Shown here in pieces: positions 36,663 to 46,025 of a DNA stretch of 64,000 nt. The notes beneath the pieces were generated by a model. It searched no databases and was not told the origin of the DNA. It worked only from the letters and a program-made list of their open reading frames with translations. The translations under genes were made by a program, and so were the position numbers. Source of the stretch: Brumimicrobium glaciale (GTDB lineage Bacteria > Bacteroidota > Bacteroidia > Flavobacteriales_D > Crocinitomicaceae); the NCBI RefSeq assembly GCF_004152935.1, contig NZ_SETE01000007.1, positions 111,721 to 175,720 of the forward strand. Reading direction: 5' to 3'. The stretch's first letter is position 1; each line of letters starts with the position of its first letter.

Positions 36663-37733
36663 TTACTCAACCATCAAATCATACTCACCCAAAACAACTT
36701 TCCATTCTAGGCTTTCGGTATGTTTCAATAAAAAGGTATTGATTTTTTTCTTCAAAGTATCATTTATGTTTGGCTTCATTCCTATTGCATAATATTGCGG
36801 ATTGAATGTCAATGGGAGCACATCAAATTTGTTCGCGGTATCACTTTTCACCATTTCACGCAGAAGAGGTAAATCATAAACCACAGCTTCTACTTCTCCA
36901 TTCAATAAGGCAGGTAAAAGATCCTCTTTTCGTTCATAGAGTTTCGAATTATTATAAAAATTATCTTTCATCCATTCATGAGAACTAGAAGTTTGAACTG
37001 TCCCCAATTTTCTTTTCTTAAAAGTTGCTATATCATTAGAACGACTCTCTAATTCCGTAACCGTTAAAGACGAAGCAATACTTGCCGTTAATCCAGAAAT
37101 AATAATTACTGCAGTAAACATCCAAATTAAAGCCACTATTCTACCACCTGTTGTTTTTGGAGATTTATCACCGTATCCAACCGTGGTCATGGTAACAGCT
37201 GCCCACCAGAACCCACTCCATAATCCATTAATTCCATCCCCAAATTCTTCTTCATTACCTATTCTTTCAAATCTCCAAGTTAAGAACCCGAAGATAAATA
37301 ATATTAAAATCAAGGAACCTAAAGCACTAAAAAAGTTAAATGAAAAGAAAGATTCTAGAAACAGCATGGTTCTGTCCCATGAAGATGATTCTTTGGTAAC
37401 CAATCCACTATGGGCTAAATAAAAAGGAACAGAAAAGTCTATAACTTTAGTCCTATTACTGGTAATGGTTAATGGGTAAAGTGCCAAATCTATAGTTCCA
37501 TTTTCTAATTCTTGGAGCAGTTCAATAGATTCTAATCGAATATATTCGCAATGAAAATTATTGTCTTCTGAAACATTATACCACAGCCAACTTATAGGAC
37601 CTTGGAGCTTGTCATTTTCCTCATATATAAAAGGTGCAGAATTTACATATCCAACTCTAAGCGAATCTTGAGCAAATGAGTTTTGTCCAATAAGCAATGT
37701 AAATACGGACAATAATAAAAATGTAAAACGCAT
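36663..37733 (-). CDS. GluR0-like ligand-gated potassium channel (prokaryotic ionotropic glutamate receptor)
   Basis: 356 residues from the ATG at 37733; a TTG 12 bases upstream is in frame. Layout: signal peptide (FTFLLLSVFTLLIGQNSFAQ), ligand-binding half S1 (residues about 22-125), membrane helix M1 (about FFSALGSLILILFIFGFLTW), pore loop with the potassium filter TTVGYGD, helix M2 (WMFTAVIIISGLTASIASSL), then half S2. Amino-acid ligand residues typical of the fold are visible: PLTITSNRTKVIDFS in S1 (Thr, Arg), GTVQTSSSHEW in S2, and EAVVYDLPLL (Asp). This split-SBP plus pore order is that of GluR0. Confidence 0.88.
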   Translation of the reverse strand: MRFTFLLLSVFTLLIGQNSFAQDSLRVGYVNSAPFIYEENDKLQGPISWLWYNVSEDNNFHCEYIRLESIELLQELENGTIDLALYPLTITSNRTKVIDFSVPFYLAHSGLVTKESSSWDRTMLFLESFFSFNFFSALGSLILILFIFGFLTWRFERIGNEEEFGDGINGLWSGFWWAAVTMTTVGYGDKSPKTTGGRIVALIWMFTAVIIISGLTASIASSLTVTELESRSNDIATFKKRKLGTVQTSSSHEWMKDNFYNNSKLYERKEDLLPALLNGEVEAVVYDLPLLREMVKSDTANKFDVLPLTFNPQYYAIGMKPNINDTLKKKINTFLLKHTESLEWKVVLGEYDLMVE

Positions 37734-37900
37734 TTTATTTTTCAATTTATGAAGTTATAATGTTAACAAAGCTAAAAAAAATAGCTTGACTTTTAAAGTA
37801 TAACTGCCATTCATCTTTCTAATTGAGTATTTCATCATTTAGAAATTTATGAAATCATAAAATTTATGTTACTTTGAACAAATTATCTAAAAATTATATA

Positions 37901-39367
37901 ATGAAAAGAATATTTTCTGCAGCATTAGCTACGACATTTATGTTTGGTTTACATGCTCAAAAAAGTAAAATAGACTTCGTTGAATACGATCTCGATAATG
38001 GGATGCACGTTATTCTTCACGAAGATAACTCCACACCTATTGTAGCAGTTTCTGTACTTTATCATGTAGGTTCAAAAAATGAAAATCCAGACCGCACTGG
38101 TTTTGCTCACTTCTTTGAACATTTAATGTTTGAAGGAAGTAAAAACATCGAAAGAGGTGAATTTGATCAATACATCGAGAAAAATGGTGGAACGCTAAAT
38201 GCAAACACTTCTCAAGATAGAACTTACTATTATGAGATTTTTTCATCTAATAATTTAGAATTAGGCCTTTGGTTAGAATCTGAAAGATTATTGCACGCAA
38301 AAGTAGACAATAAAGGTATTGAGACACAACGTGAAGTTGTTAAGGAAGAGAAAAGACAGCGTGTCGACAATCAGCCTTATGGCTCTTTTATGGCTTCCGC
38401 ATTTGATCGTTTATATCAAGAGCATCCTTATAAATGGACACCAATTGGTTACATGGAGCACCTTGATGCAGCGCAGGAAGAAGACTTTATTGATTTCTAT
38501 AAAACTTTCTATGTTCCTTCAAATGCAACGCTTTCAATTGCTGGAGACATCAACATTGAAGAAGCAAAAGTATTAATCGATAAGTATTTTGCTACAATTC
38601 CAAAAGGTCAAGCAATCAACTTATACCGTGATTATTTGAATTTGGATAATGATGCTTTTACAGCTCAATATGGAAAAGGAAAAGCCATTTTTAATTCAGA
38701 TGACTTTTTCAATACTACATCGAAAGATGGAATGGCCATGATTAACGAGTACAAGAAAAAAGAAACTATCATTCCTCGTCCAAACATTGTTGAGCCAAAA
38801 ATGACAAAAGAGATCGTAGACACAGTTTATGACAACATTCAATTGCCAGCAGTATTTATCGGTTACCATTCTCCAAAACAAAACACAAAAGAGGCTTATG
38901 CTTTAGAAATGTTGAATGCAATTATTTCAGGAGGAACAAGTGCAAGAATGAACAAAAACATTGTTGAAGAAAAAGAATTAGCAATGGCAGCATTCTCTTT
39001 CGCTTTTCCATTAGAAGATCCAGGAATTGCTCTTTTCGCAGGAATTGCAGCAAAAGATGTTGAAATTGATGATTTGAAAGATGCTTTAGATTTAGAAATC
39101 AATAGATCAAAAACTGAATTGGTTTCAGAAATTGAATTCCAAAAAGTAAAAAATCAATTCGAGAATGACTTTTATTCTGCAAATAGCTCTGTAGCTGGTA
39201 AAGCTGAATCTTTGGCTGATAATTATGTGTATTTCAACAATACAAACTTGATTAATGAGCAGTTGAGCGTTTATGACGACATCACACGTGAAGATTTAAT
39301 GAAAGTAGCGAAAAAGTATTTCACTAAAGATGCACGTTTGGTATTGTACTATTTACCAAAGCAATAA
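37901..39367 (+). CDS. M16 family zinc protease, catalytic subunit
   Basis: 488 residues from ATG 37901, which places the signal peptide MKRIFSAALATTFMFGLHAQ at the N-terminus; an in-frame TTG 27 bases upstream is less likely. The inverted zinc motif HFFEHLMFEGS (HxxEH) is intact, and the distal Glu lies in REVVKEEKRQRVDNQPYG. Two M16 halves are seen, the second with SGGTSARMNKNIVEEKELA. It is followed after 33 bases by an M16-like partner without the zinc motif. Likely a periplasmic heterodimeric peptidase. Confidence 0.93.
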   Translation: MKRIFSAALATTFMFGLHAQKSKIDFVEYDLDNGMHVILHEDNSTPIVAVSVLYHVGSKNENPDRTGFAHFFEHLMFEGSKNIERGEFDQYIEKNGGTLNANTSQDRTYYYEIFSSNNLELGLWLESERLLHAKVDNKGIETQREVVKEEKRQRVDNQPYGSFMASAFDRLYQEHPYKWTPIGYMEHLDAAQEEDFIDFYKTFYVPSNATLSIAGDINIEEAKVLIDKYFATIPKGQAINLYRDYLNLDNDAFTAQYGKGKAIFNSDDFFNTTSKDGMAMINEYKKKETIIPRPNIVEPKMTKEIVDTVYDNIQLPAVFIGYHSPKQNTKEAYALEMLNAIISGGTSARMNKNIVEEKELAMAAFSFAFPLEDPGIALFAGIAAKDVEIDDLKDALDLEINRSKTELVSEIEFQKVKNQFENDFYSANSSVAGKAESLADNYVYFNNTNLINEQLSVYDDITREDLMKVAKKYFTKDARLVLYYLPKQ

Positions 39368-39400
39368 CAGAGTTAGTTATATAACAATATTCAAAATAAA

Positions 39401-41518
39401 ATGAAAATGAAAAATATAATATTAGGAACAGCATTTGCTCTTACATCTGTATTTGCGTTTGGTCAAGTTGACCGTTCAAAAGCACCGGTCCCAGGTCCTG
39501 CTCCAGAAATTAATATCCCAGAACCTATTGTCTTTGATTTAGACAATGGAATGAAAGTAATTCTTTCACCAAACGATAAAATTCCAAAAGTTTCTTTCAA
39601 TTTAGTAATGGGTTCAGATCCAAGATTGGAAGGAAAAAAAGCAGGTCTTTCTGACATGGCTGGAGATTTATTAATGTCTGGAACTACAAAAAGATCAAAA
39701 GATGATATCGATAATGAAACAGACTTCATTGGCGCATATTTATCAGCAAATAGTTCTGGAATGTACTTGAGCGTGTTGACAAAGCACATGGAGAAAGGTT
39801 TGGATTTGATGACAGATGTTATGAAAAATGCAAACTTCCCAGAAAGTGAATTCGAACGCATCAAAAAGCAATATGAATCAGGTTTGTACTCAGTGAAAAC
39901 TGATCCAAGTTCAATGATTTCAAATGCAATGAATAAAGCTATCTTTTCTAGCAATCATCCGTATGGTGAAGTAATGACAGAAGCAACATTGAACAACATT
40001 AAACGTCAAGACGTTATTGATTTTTACAAACAACAATATACGCCAGCAGGAAGTTACTTAGTGATTGTTGGGGATATCAATGAAGCACAAGCTAAGAAAA
40101 TTGCAAATGAGCGTTTTGGAGAATGGGAAGGTGGTGTACCTTTCGAGAAAGATTATAACAAAGGTATTTCTCCAAAAGGAAACCGTGTGATTTTTGTTGA
40201 AAAACCAGGTGCTGTTCAGTCGGTAATTAGTGTTGCGTTTCCAATAGACATGATTCCAGGTGATGAAAACCAAATCAAATTATCTACATTAAACAAATTG
40301 TTTGGTGGTGGAGGTTTTGGAACACGTTTGATGCAAAACTTACGTGAAGACAAAGCTTACACATATGGAGCATATTCTAGTTTAGATGTTGACAGAAAAG
40401 GAAGTTACATTTCTGCAGAAGGAAGTTTTAGAAATGAGGTTTCTGATTCTGCAATCATTCAATTCCTATATGAATTCAACAGAATTACTGAGGAAATGGT
40501 TACAGCAGAGGAATTAACTTTAAATAAAGCATCTATGGCAGGTAGTTTTGCACGTACATTGGAATCTCCACGTACAATTGCAAACTTTGCTTTAAACACT
40601 TACAGAAATGAATTACCATCAGATTATTACCAAACTTATCTTCAAAAATTAAGTAAAGTTTCTGAAGATGACATCATGAAAATGGCTACTGCATACATCA
40701 CTCCAAACAACTTAAACATTATTGTTGTTGGGAATAAAGATGTTTTGGAAAGCTTAAAACAATTTGATGCTGATGGAAATATCGAAATTTTTGATGCTTT
40801 CGGAGATCCTAAAGTTGAAAACACTTTAAAGCCAGCTGATATTTCTAAAAAAGAAGTTTTTGAAAACTACTTGATGGCTGTTACGCAAACTTCTAAAATG
40901 AAGAAAGCTAACAAGAAAATCAGTAAAGTTAAATCAATGAAAAGAGACGCAGTTGTTGTTCCAAATCAAGCTCCAATGGAGTTGAAAATGACGACATACT
41001 TTATGGCTCCAAATAAGATGGCATCTAAAATGGAATTCAATGGAATGGTTCTTCAAGAAGAAAAATTCGATGGTTCTAAAGGTGTTACAAAAATGATGAA
41101 TCAGCAAGGAGGTTTTGATACAGTTGAATTAACTGAAGAAGAAATCGCTGATAAAAACAAAACAGCATCAATTTTCCCAGAATATAGCTTGCTATGTCAC
41201 GAGGAAGATTTCGAATTATTAGGAATTGAAAGTAGAGATGGAGTGGATATGTATGTAATCAAATATACGATTGGTAAAACAACTACAACAACACACTATA
41301 ACAAGGAAACTTCTTTAAAAGCCTATTCTGAAACGTTAGAAGTTACAGAAGAAGGTCCACAAAGTATTGTATCTATTTATAGTCAATTTACTGATTACAA
41401 AGGATTCTTGTTCCCAACGAAAACATCACAAGTTGTTGAATCAGTTGGAATGACTGCAACAATTAAAGAAATTGAATTTAATGGTAAAGTGGATGAAAAA
41501 ATGTTTGAAGTAGAGTAA
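39401..41518 (+). CDS. M16-like subunit lacking the zinc motif, with C-terminal extension
   Basis: 705 residues. Signal peptide MKMKNIILGTAFALTSVFAF. The position of the HxxEH is taken by LSDMAGDLLMSGTTKRS, so it cannot bind catalytic zinc. The partner-type motif FGGGGFGTRLMQNLREDKAY with Tyr is retained, as in the non-catalytic halves of M16 pairs. From about residue 500 an extra domain follows (ELKMTTYFMAPNKMASKMEF, TTHYNKETSLKAYSE) that resembles outer-membrane lipoprotein-carrier folds. Works with the upstream gene. Confidence 0.9.
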   Translation: MKMKNIILGTAFALTSVFAFGQVDRSKAPVPGPAPEINIPEPIVFDLDNGMKVILSPNDKIPKVSFNLVMGSDPRLEGKKAGLSDMAGDLLMSGTTKRSKDDIDNETDFIGAYLSANSSGMYLSVLTKHMEKGLDLMTDVMKNANFPESEFERIKKQYESGLYSVKTDPSSMISNAMNKAIFSSNHPYGEVMTEATLNNIKRQDVIDFYKQQYTPAGSYLVIVGDINEAQAKKIANERFGEWEGGVPFEKDYNKGISPKGNRVIFVEKPGAVQSVISVAFPIDMIPGDENQIKLSTLNKLFGGGGFGTRLMQNLREDKAYTYGAYSSLDVDRKGSYISAEGSFRNEVSDSAIIQFLYEFNRITEEMVTAEELTLNKASMAGSFARTLESPRTIANFALNTYRNELPSDYYQTYLQKLSKVSEDDIMKMATAYITPNNLNIIVVGNKDVLESLKQFDADGNIEIFDAFGDPKVENTLKPADISKKEVFENYLMAVTQTSKMKKANKKISKVKSMKRDAVVVPNQAPMELKMTTYFMAPNKMASKMEFNGMVLQEEKFDGSKGVTKMMNQQGGFDTVELTEEEIADKNKTASIFPEYSLLCHEEDFELLGIESRDGVDMYVIKYTIGKTTTTTHYNKETSLKAYSETLEVTEEGPQSIVSIYSQFTDYKGFLFPTKTSQVVESVGMTATIKEIEFNGKVDEKMFEVE

Positions 41519-41541
41519 TTTTCTAATTCAAAATAAATTTT

Positions 41542-41576
41542 AAAAATGCGGTTCTTCGGGATCGCATTTTTTTTTT
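41542..41576 (+). terminator. Intrinsic terminator of the M16 operon
   Basis: AAAAATGCG (41542-41550) and CGCATTTTT (41563-41571) with an inner CTTCGG-type loop, followed by T residues. Confidence 0.85.
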
Positions 41577-41608
41577 GGATTTATTTGTAGTGTTGAGATA
41601 AAATCAGA

Positions 41609-41831
41609 CCACGAGATAAAATTCTATAATTATGCTTTTATCGGAGTTTATTGGTGTGAAATCAGCTACCACGAGATAAAATCTCGCGGTAGCTGATTTT
41701 TAGTAGAGTCTGTTCAAAAAAGAGAGATGAAAAATAATGGCGTTAAAACGCCATTATTTTTCATCTCTCTTTTTTGATTTCCAACCCTATACCTATACTG
41801 TTGCCGCGAGATTTTATCTCGTGGAAACAGT
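41609..41831. repeat. Nested palindromic repeat element 3 (different REP family)
   Basis: The left hairpin 41659-41699 pairs AAATCAGCTACCACGAGAT with its complement, one mismatch, loop AAA. The right hairpin 41797-41831 is the same CCRCGAGAT-type unit inverted (ACTGTTGCCGCGAGAT / ATCTCGTGGAAACAGT, two mismatches). A further partial unit CCACGAGATAAAAT begins at 41609. Between them, 41714-41777 is a palindrome with 31-base perfect arms and a 2-base spacer, containing AATGGCGTT-aa-AACGCCATT. The architecture is that of elements 1 and 2 but the sequences are unrelated. No ORF. Confidence 0.85.
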
Positions 41832-42076
41832 TACAACACCTAACACCCTCATCTTATTTTTTTTTACTGTAATTTATCATTTTTTCTAAACATCTCAACT
41901 ACTAATTGTACACTCCTAAAATCACTGTAAAACCATTAATTTTATGGCGAATATCAAAGTACATTTCTAATGGTGAATGTTTTTTTAAGTGCAAAATCCA
42001 AAACCAGATACATAGCCACAGAGTGGTGAGAGGTTATTAAAAAAAAATCCTTAAACTTGTACAAATCAAAAAGTAA
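41832..42076. other. Spacer before ridA-like gene
   Basis: About 245 AT-rich bases. TAAACTTG near 42052 is a one-mismatch match to the -7 consensus. Nothing else was seen. Confidence 0.4.
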
Positions 42077-42454
42077 ATGAAGAAAGTCATTACAATTCCC
42101 AATGCTCCTGCTCCAATTGGACCTTATAGTCAGGCAATTCTAAAGAACGACACTTTGTATGTAAGCGGTCAGATTCCTTTAGATCCTAAAACTGGAGAAT
42201 TGCAAATTGAAACAATTCAACAAGCAGCAAAACAGGTGATGGAAAACGTAAAAGCTTTGGTTGAAACATCAGGATTGAAGATGACAGATGTTGTGAAATG
42301 TTCAATATTTTTGAAATCAATGAGTGATTTTGCTGAGGTAAATGAAGTTTATGCTTCTTACTTTCAAGTTGATCCTCCAGCAAGAGAAACAGTTGAAGTA
42401 TCTAAATTACCTTTAGATGTTCCCGTTGAAATATCTTGTATCGCTATACGTTAA
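42077..42454 (+). CDS. ridA: RidA family reactive intermediate deaminase
   Basis: 125 residues, trimeric enamine/imine deaminase family (YjgF/UK114). Motifs: NAPAPIGPYSQAILKNDTLY, VSGQIPLDPKTGEL, and the substrate-binding Arg and Glu in DPPARETVEVSKLPLDVPVE. It removes 2-aminoacrylate-type by-products of PLP enzymes. The glycosyltransferase gene follows after 35 bases but the functions are unrelated. Confidence 0.95.
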   Translation: MKKVITIPNAPAPIGPYSQAILKNDTLYVSGQIPLDPKTGELQIETIQQAAKQVMENVKALVETSGLKMTDVVKCSIFLKSMSDFAEVNEVYASYFQVDPPARETVEVSKLPLDVPVEISCIAIR

Positions 42455-42489
42455 TCTTATTCTAAATTACACTTTACGACAGAAAAACC

Positions 42490-44445
42490 TTGGAAAAAGA
42501 AGCTATCAGAATATCTGTAATTATCGTCAACTATAATGTTGAGTACTTTTTAGAACAGTGCCTTAACTCAGTATATGACGCATTAAAGAATGTTCAAGGA
42601 GAAGTTTTTGTGGTTGATAACAATTCAATTGACGGTTCCGTGGAAATGGTGCGTCGACAATTTCCGCAAGCCACGCTCATTGCTAATAAAGACAATGTTG
42701 GTTTTTCGAAAGCAAATAATCAAGCCATGCGCATCTCAAAAGGAGATTATGTGGTGCTTTTGAATCCTGATACTGTTGTTGAAGAAGATACATTTCAAAA
42801 ATGTGTTGACTTCATGGACAAACATCCAGAAGGCGGAGGTTTAGGAGTAAGAATGATTGACGGAAAAGGACAATTTTTACCAGAAAGTAAAAGAGGTTTA
42901 CCTACTCCGGCAGTTGCATTTTATAAGATTTTCGGATTTTCAAGATTATTCCCAAAAAGTAAAACCTTCGGACAATACCATTTAGGTTATTTAGACGAAC
43001 ATGAAACCAACGAAGTCGAAATTTTAAGCGGTGCTTTTATGTTAATGCGAAAAGAAGCATTGGACAAAGTTGGTTTATTGGACGAAGCATTTTTCATGTA
43101 CGGAGAAGACATCGATCTATCTTACAGAATTATAAAAGGTGGATACAAAAATTATTATTTCCCCGAAACACAAATTATACACTATAAAGGAGAAAGTACA
43201 AAGAAAAGCAGCATCAACTATGTTTTCGTTTTCTACCGTGCTATGGTTATTTTTGCAGAGAAGCATTTCTCACAGAAAAACGCTAAGCTCTTCTCCTTCT
43301 TCATCAATTTAGCAATATATTTTAGGGCCGGATTAGCACTCTTAAACCGATTCATCAAACGCATCATTTTACCTGCATTCGATTTTACAATTATTGTTTT
43401 AGGATTATATGCACTTAAACAACTGTGGTCGATTGAAAGTATTGATTTCCCTATGCATGTTATAAAATATGCACTTCCTGGGTATGCAATCACTTGGTTG
43501 ATTACAAATTTATACTCTGGTGCTTACGATACACCGATTAAATTAAAATCTTACGTTACAGGAACGCTTTTAGGAACCGGAATTATTTTGGTCGCCTATG
43601 CCCTACTTCCAAAAGAACTGCAATTTTCTAGGTTATTCATTTTGCTTGGCGCATTAATGGTTTTATCATATTATTTATTGTCAAGAATACTGTTGCACCT
43701 CACTTTAGGAAAGAAATTCGATTTACGAGGCGTTAGAAATAAGAATTTCGCAATTGTTGGAGAACCAGATGAGGTAGAAAGAGTTAAGCAAATTCTTAAA
43801 AACACAGCTAATAAAGTCAGTACCATCCATAGTGTTTCTCCTACTCAATCTAAATCAGAACATGACAGTGGAGTAATCAATCAGCTGGATCAAATAATTG
43901 ATATTCATGAAATTGACGAGGTGATTTTTTGTGCTAAAAACACAACAGCTGAGTCTATTATAAACTGGATGTCAAGAACAGCGACCAATAAAGTAGAATT
44001 TAAAATTGCTCAACCCAACAGTATGTATTTAATTGGAAGTAATTCAATTGACACAGCGGGAGATTTGTACATCATGGAAATTGACAATATTTCCACACCA
44101 GCGAGTAAAAGAAATAAGCGAACATTTGATTTCATCTTGGCTTTGATGCTTTTAATTCTACTCCCAATATCAGTTTATTTCTTTGAAAACAAAGGGAAAT
44201 TCATCAAGAACTGCTGGTCTGTCTTAATAGGCAAAAAGTCGTGGGTCGGCTATTCATATGAAGAAAAACCAGCACATAGAAACCTTCCGAGAATTAAAAA
44301 TGGGATTCTAACACCAGCAGAAGAACGCGCTGATAATGAAAATAATTCTTTACGATCTAAACTCAATTTAATATACGCACGCGATTATTCAACCTTCACA
44401 GACATACTGATTATAAGAAAGTATTGGAGAGGACTAGACCGATAA
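42490..44445 (+). CDS. Family 2 glycosyltransferase fused to a sugar-transferase-like membrane region
   Basis: 651 residues; TTG start at 42490, because the GT2 core starts at once (ISVIIVNYNVEYFLEQCLNS). Residues 1-260 are a rhamnosyltransferase-like GT2: VDNNSIDGSVEMVRR, NPDTVVEEDTF, GAFMLMRKEALDKVGLLDE and YGEDIDLSYRI. From about 285 on come several membrane helices, a Rossmann-like CoA_binding_3-type segment (NFAIVGEPDEVERVKQIL, DEVIFCAKNT) and a last stretch ending in GKKSWVGY, the pattern of the membrane and hinge part of polyprenyl-phosphate sugar transferases without their catalytic domain. Likely envelope polysaccharide synthesis. Confidence 0.85.
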   Translation: MEKEAIRISVIIVNYNVEYFLEQCLNSVYDALKNVQGEVFVVDNNSIDGSVEMVRRQFPQATLIANKDNVGFSKANNQAMRISKGDYVVLLNPDTVVEEDTFQKCVDFMDKHPEGGGLGVRMIDGKGQFLPESKRGLPTPAVAFYKIFGFSRLFPKSKTFGQYHLGYLDEHETNEVEILSGAFMLMRKEALDKVGLLDEAFFMYGEDIDLSYRIIKGGYKNYYFPETQIIHYKGESTKKSSINYVFVFYRAMVIFAEKHFSQKNAKLFSFFINLAIYFRAGLALLNRFIKRIILPAFDFTIIVLGLYALKQLWSIESIDFPMHVIKYALPGYAITWLITNLYSGAYDTPIKLKSYVTGTLLGTGIILVAYALLPKELQFSRLFILLGALMVLSYYLLSRILLHLTLGKKFDLRGVRNKNFAIVGEPDEVERVKQILKNTANKVSTIHSVSPTQSKSEHDSGVINQLDQIIDIHEIDEVIFCAKNTTAESIINWMSRTATNKVEFKIAQPNSMYLIGSNSIDTAGDLYIMEIDNISTPASKRNKRTFDFILALMLLILLPISVYFFENKGKFIKNCWSVLIGKKSWVGYSYEEKPAHRNLPRIKNGILTPAEERADNENNSLRSKLNLIYARDYSTFTDILIIRKYWRGLDR

Positions 44446-44459
44446 ATGAGGGGTTTTCG

Positions 44460-44490
44460 TTTGTTATAACTGAAATAATGATTACTTTTG
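44460..44490 (+). promoter_or_regulatory. Promoter of the E2 acyltransferase gene
   Basis: TTTG (44460-44463) and TACTTTTG (44483-44490) with a 19-base spacer, 37 bases before the ATG at 44528. Confidence 0.7.
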
Positions 44491-44527
44491 TGCTTCTTAA
44501 ATTGATTATAATTCTATAAACTAATAT

Positions 44528-45847
44528 ATGTCACAAGTAGAAATTCGCCTTCCGAAAATGGGAGAAAGTGTTACCGAAGCAACCATTACGAACTGGTTAA
44601 AAGGTGTAGGAGACACGATTGAAATGGACGAACCACTTGTAGAAGTGGCAACTGACAAAGTTGACAATGAATTGCCTTCAGAAGTATCTGGAACTGTTGC
44701 AAAAATATTTTTTGAGGTTGATGAAGTTGCCCAAGTGGGTGATGTTATTGCTTTGATTTCAACAAATGGAGAAGTTGCAGCACCTGAAAAGAAAGAAGTT
44801 GCAGCTGCTGCTGATAAAGTTGACAATAGCGTAAATGAAGCAATTGCAACTGTTAGCGGAGCGTCTGATTTAGATAAGAATGGACCAAGCGGAAAATTCT
44901 ATTCTCCATTAGTGAGAAGCATCGCTGAAAAAGAAGGTATCGCAATGAATGAATTAGAGAATATCTCTGGAACAGGTCAAGGTGGACGTGTTACTAAGAA
45001 AGATATTTTCGATTACATAGAAAACGGAGGAAGCAAAAATGCACCAGCTCAACAAGCTGCTGCACCAACTGCTCAACCTTCTGCACCACAAGCGGCTGCT
45101 AAACCAGCTCCAAAACCATCAAGTGCTCCACTTATGGAAGGTGATGAGATTATTGAAATGGACCGTATGCGTAAAATGATCGCAGCACACATGGTTATGT
45201 CAAAACAAACCTCTCCTCACGTAACTTCTTATGTTGAAGCTGATGTTACTAATATTTGGAACTGGAGAAATAAAATCAAAAATGAATTCAAGGCTAAAGA
45301 AGGAGAGAATTTCACTTTCACGCCAATTTTCATTGAAGCAATTGCGAAAGCAATTAAAGATTTCCCAATGATCAACATTACTGTTGATGGAGATAGAATT
45401 ATCAAAAAGAAAAACATCAATATCGGAATGGCTGCAGCACTTCCTTCTGGAAACTTAATTGTTCCAGTAATTAAGAATGCGGACAGATTGAATCTTTATG
45501 GTTTAGCTAAAAAAGTAAACGAGTTAGCAAACAACGCGCGTGATAACAAGCTGACTGCTGATGATATTCAAGGAGGAACATATACTGTAACGAATGTTGG
45601 AACATTTGGAAACGTAATGGGAACACCTATTATCAATCAACCACAAGTTGCTATTATGGCAATCGGTGCAATTAGAAAAGTACCAGCTGTTATTGAAACA
45701 CCAGATGGAGACTTCATCGGAATTCGTTACAAAATGTTCTTATCCCACGCTTATGACCACAGAGTTGTAGATGGTTCTTTAGGAGGAATGTTTGTAAAAA
45801 GAGTTGCTGATTACTTAGAAGCTTTTGATGTGAATACAAAATTGTAA
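44528..45847 (+). CDS. Dihydrolipoamide acyltransferase (E2) of a 2-oxoacid dehydrogenase complex
   Basis: 439 residues. An N-terminal lipoyl domain has the lipoylated Lys in EVATDKVDNELPS. A linker is followed by a peripheral-subunit-binding domain (YSPLVRSIAEKEGIAMNELE, GRVTKKDIFDYIE), then an Ala/Pro-rich hinge (APAQQAAAPTAQPSAP). The catalytic domain carries the active-site His in LSHAYDHRVVDGSLGG. The complex could be 2-oxoglutarate, branched-chain or a generic one; no E1 or E3 gene is adjacent. It has its own promoter and a perfect terminator. Confidence 0.93.
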   Translation: MSQVEIRLPKMGESVTEATITNWLKGVGDTIEMDEPLVEVATDKVDNELPSEVSGTVAKIFFEVDEVAQVGDVIALISTNGEVAAPEKKEVAAAADKVDNSVNEAIATVSGASDLDKNGPSGKFYSPLVRSIAEKEGIAMNELENISGTGQGGRVTKKDIFDYIENGGSKNAPAQQAAAPTAQPSAPQAAAKPAPKPSSAPLMEGDEIIEMDRMRKMIAAHMVMSKQTSPHVTSYVEADVTNIWNWRNKIKNEFKAKEGENFTFTPIFIEAIAKAIKDFPMINITVDGDRIIKKKNINIGMAAALPSGNLIVPVIKNADRLNLYGLAKKVNELANNARDNKLTADDIQGGTYTVTNVGTFGNVMGTPIINQPQVAIMAIGAIRKVPAVIETPDGDFIGIRYKMFLSHAYDHRVVDGSLGGMFVKRVADYLEAFDVNTKL

Positions 45848-45875
45848 TATTAAGAAACGATTGTTAATATCATTC

Positions 45876-45909
45876 AGCCCGATTAATACTATATTAATCG
45901 GGCTTTTTC
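45876..45909 (+). terminator. Intrinsic terminator after the E2 gene
   Basis: AGCCCGATTAAT (45876-45887) and ATTAATCGGGCT (45893-45904) form a perfect 12-bp stem with a 5-base loop, followed by five T residues. Confidence 0.92.
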
Positions 45910-46025
45910 GTACCTTTATCTAAAATATCTGAATCACATTTCATTGAGATCTTCAATTATTGATAATAGATATTCCTTCCTACTCCTATTCATAATATAA
46001 ACATAAACTGAATTAAAAGTTAAAT

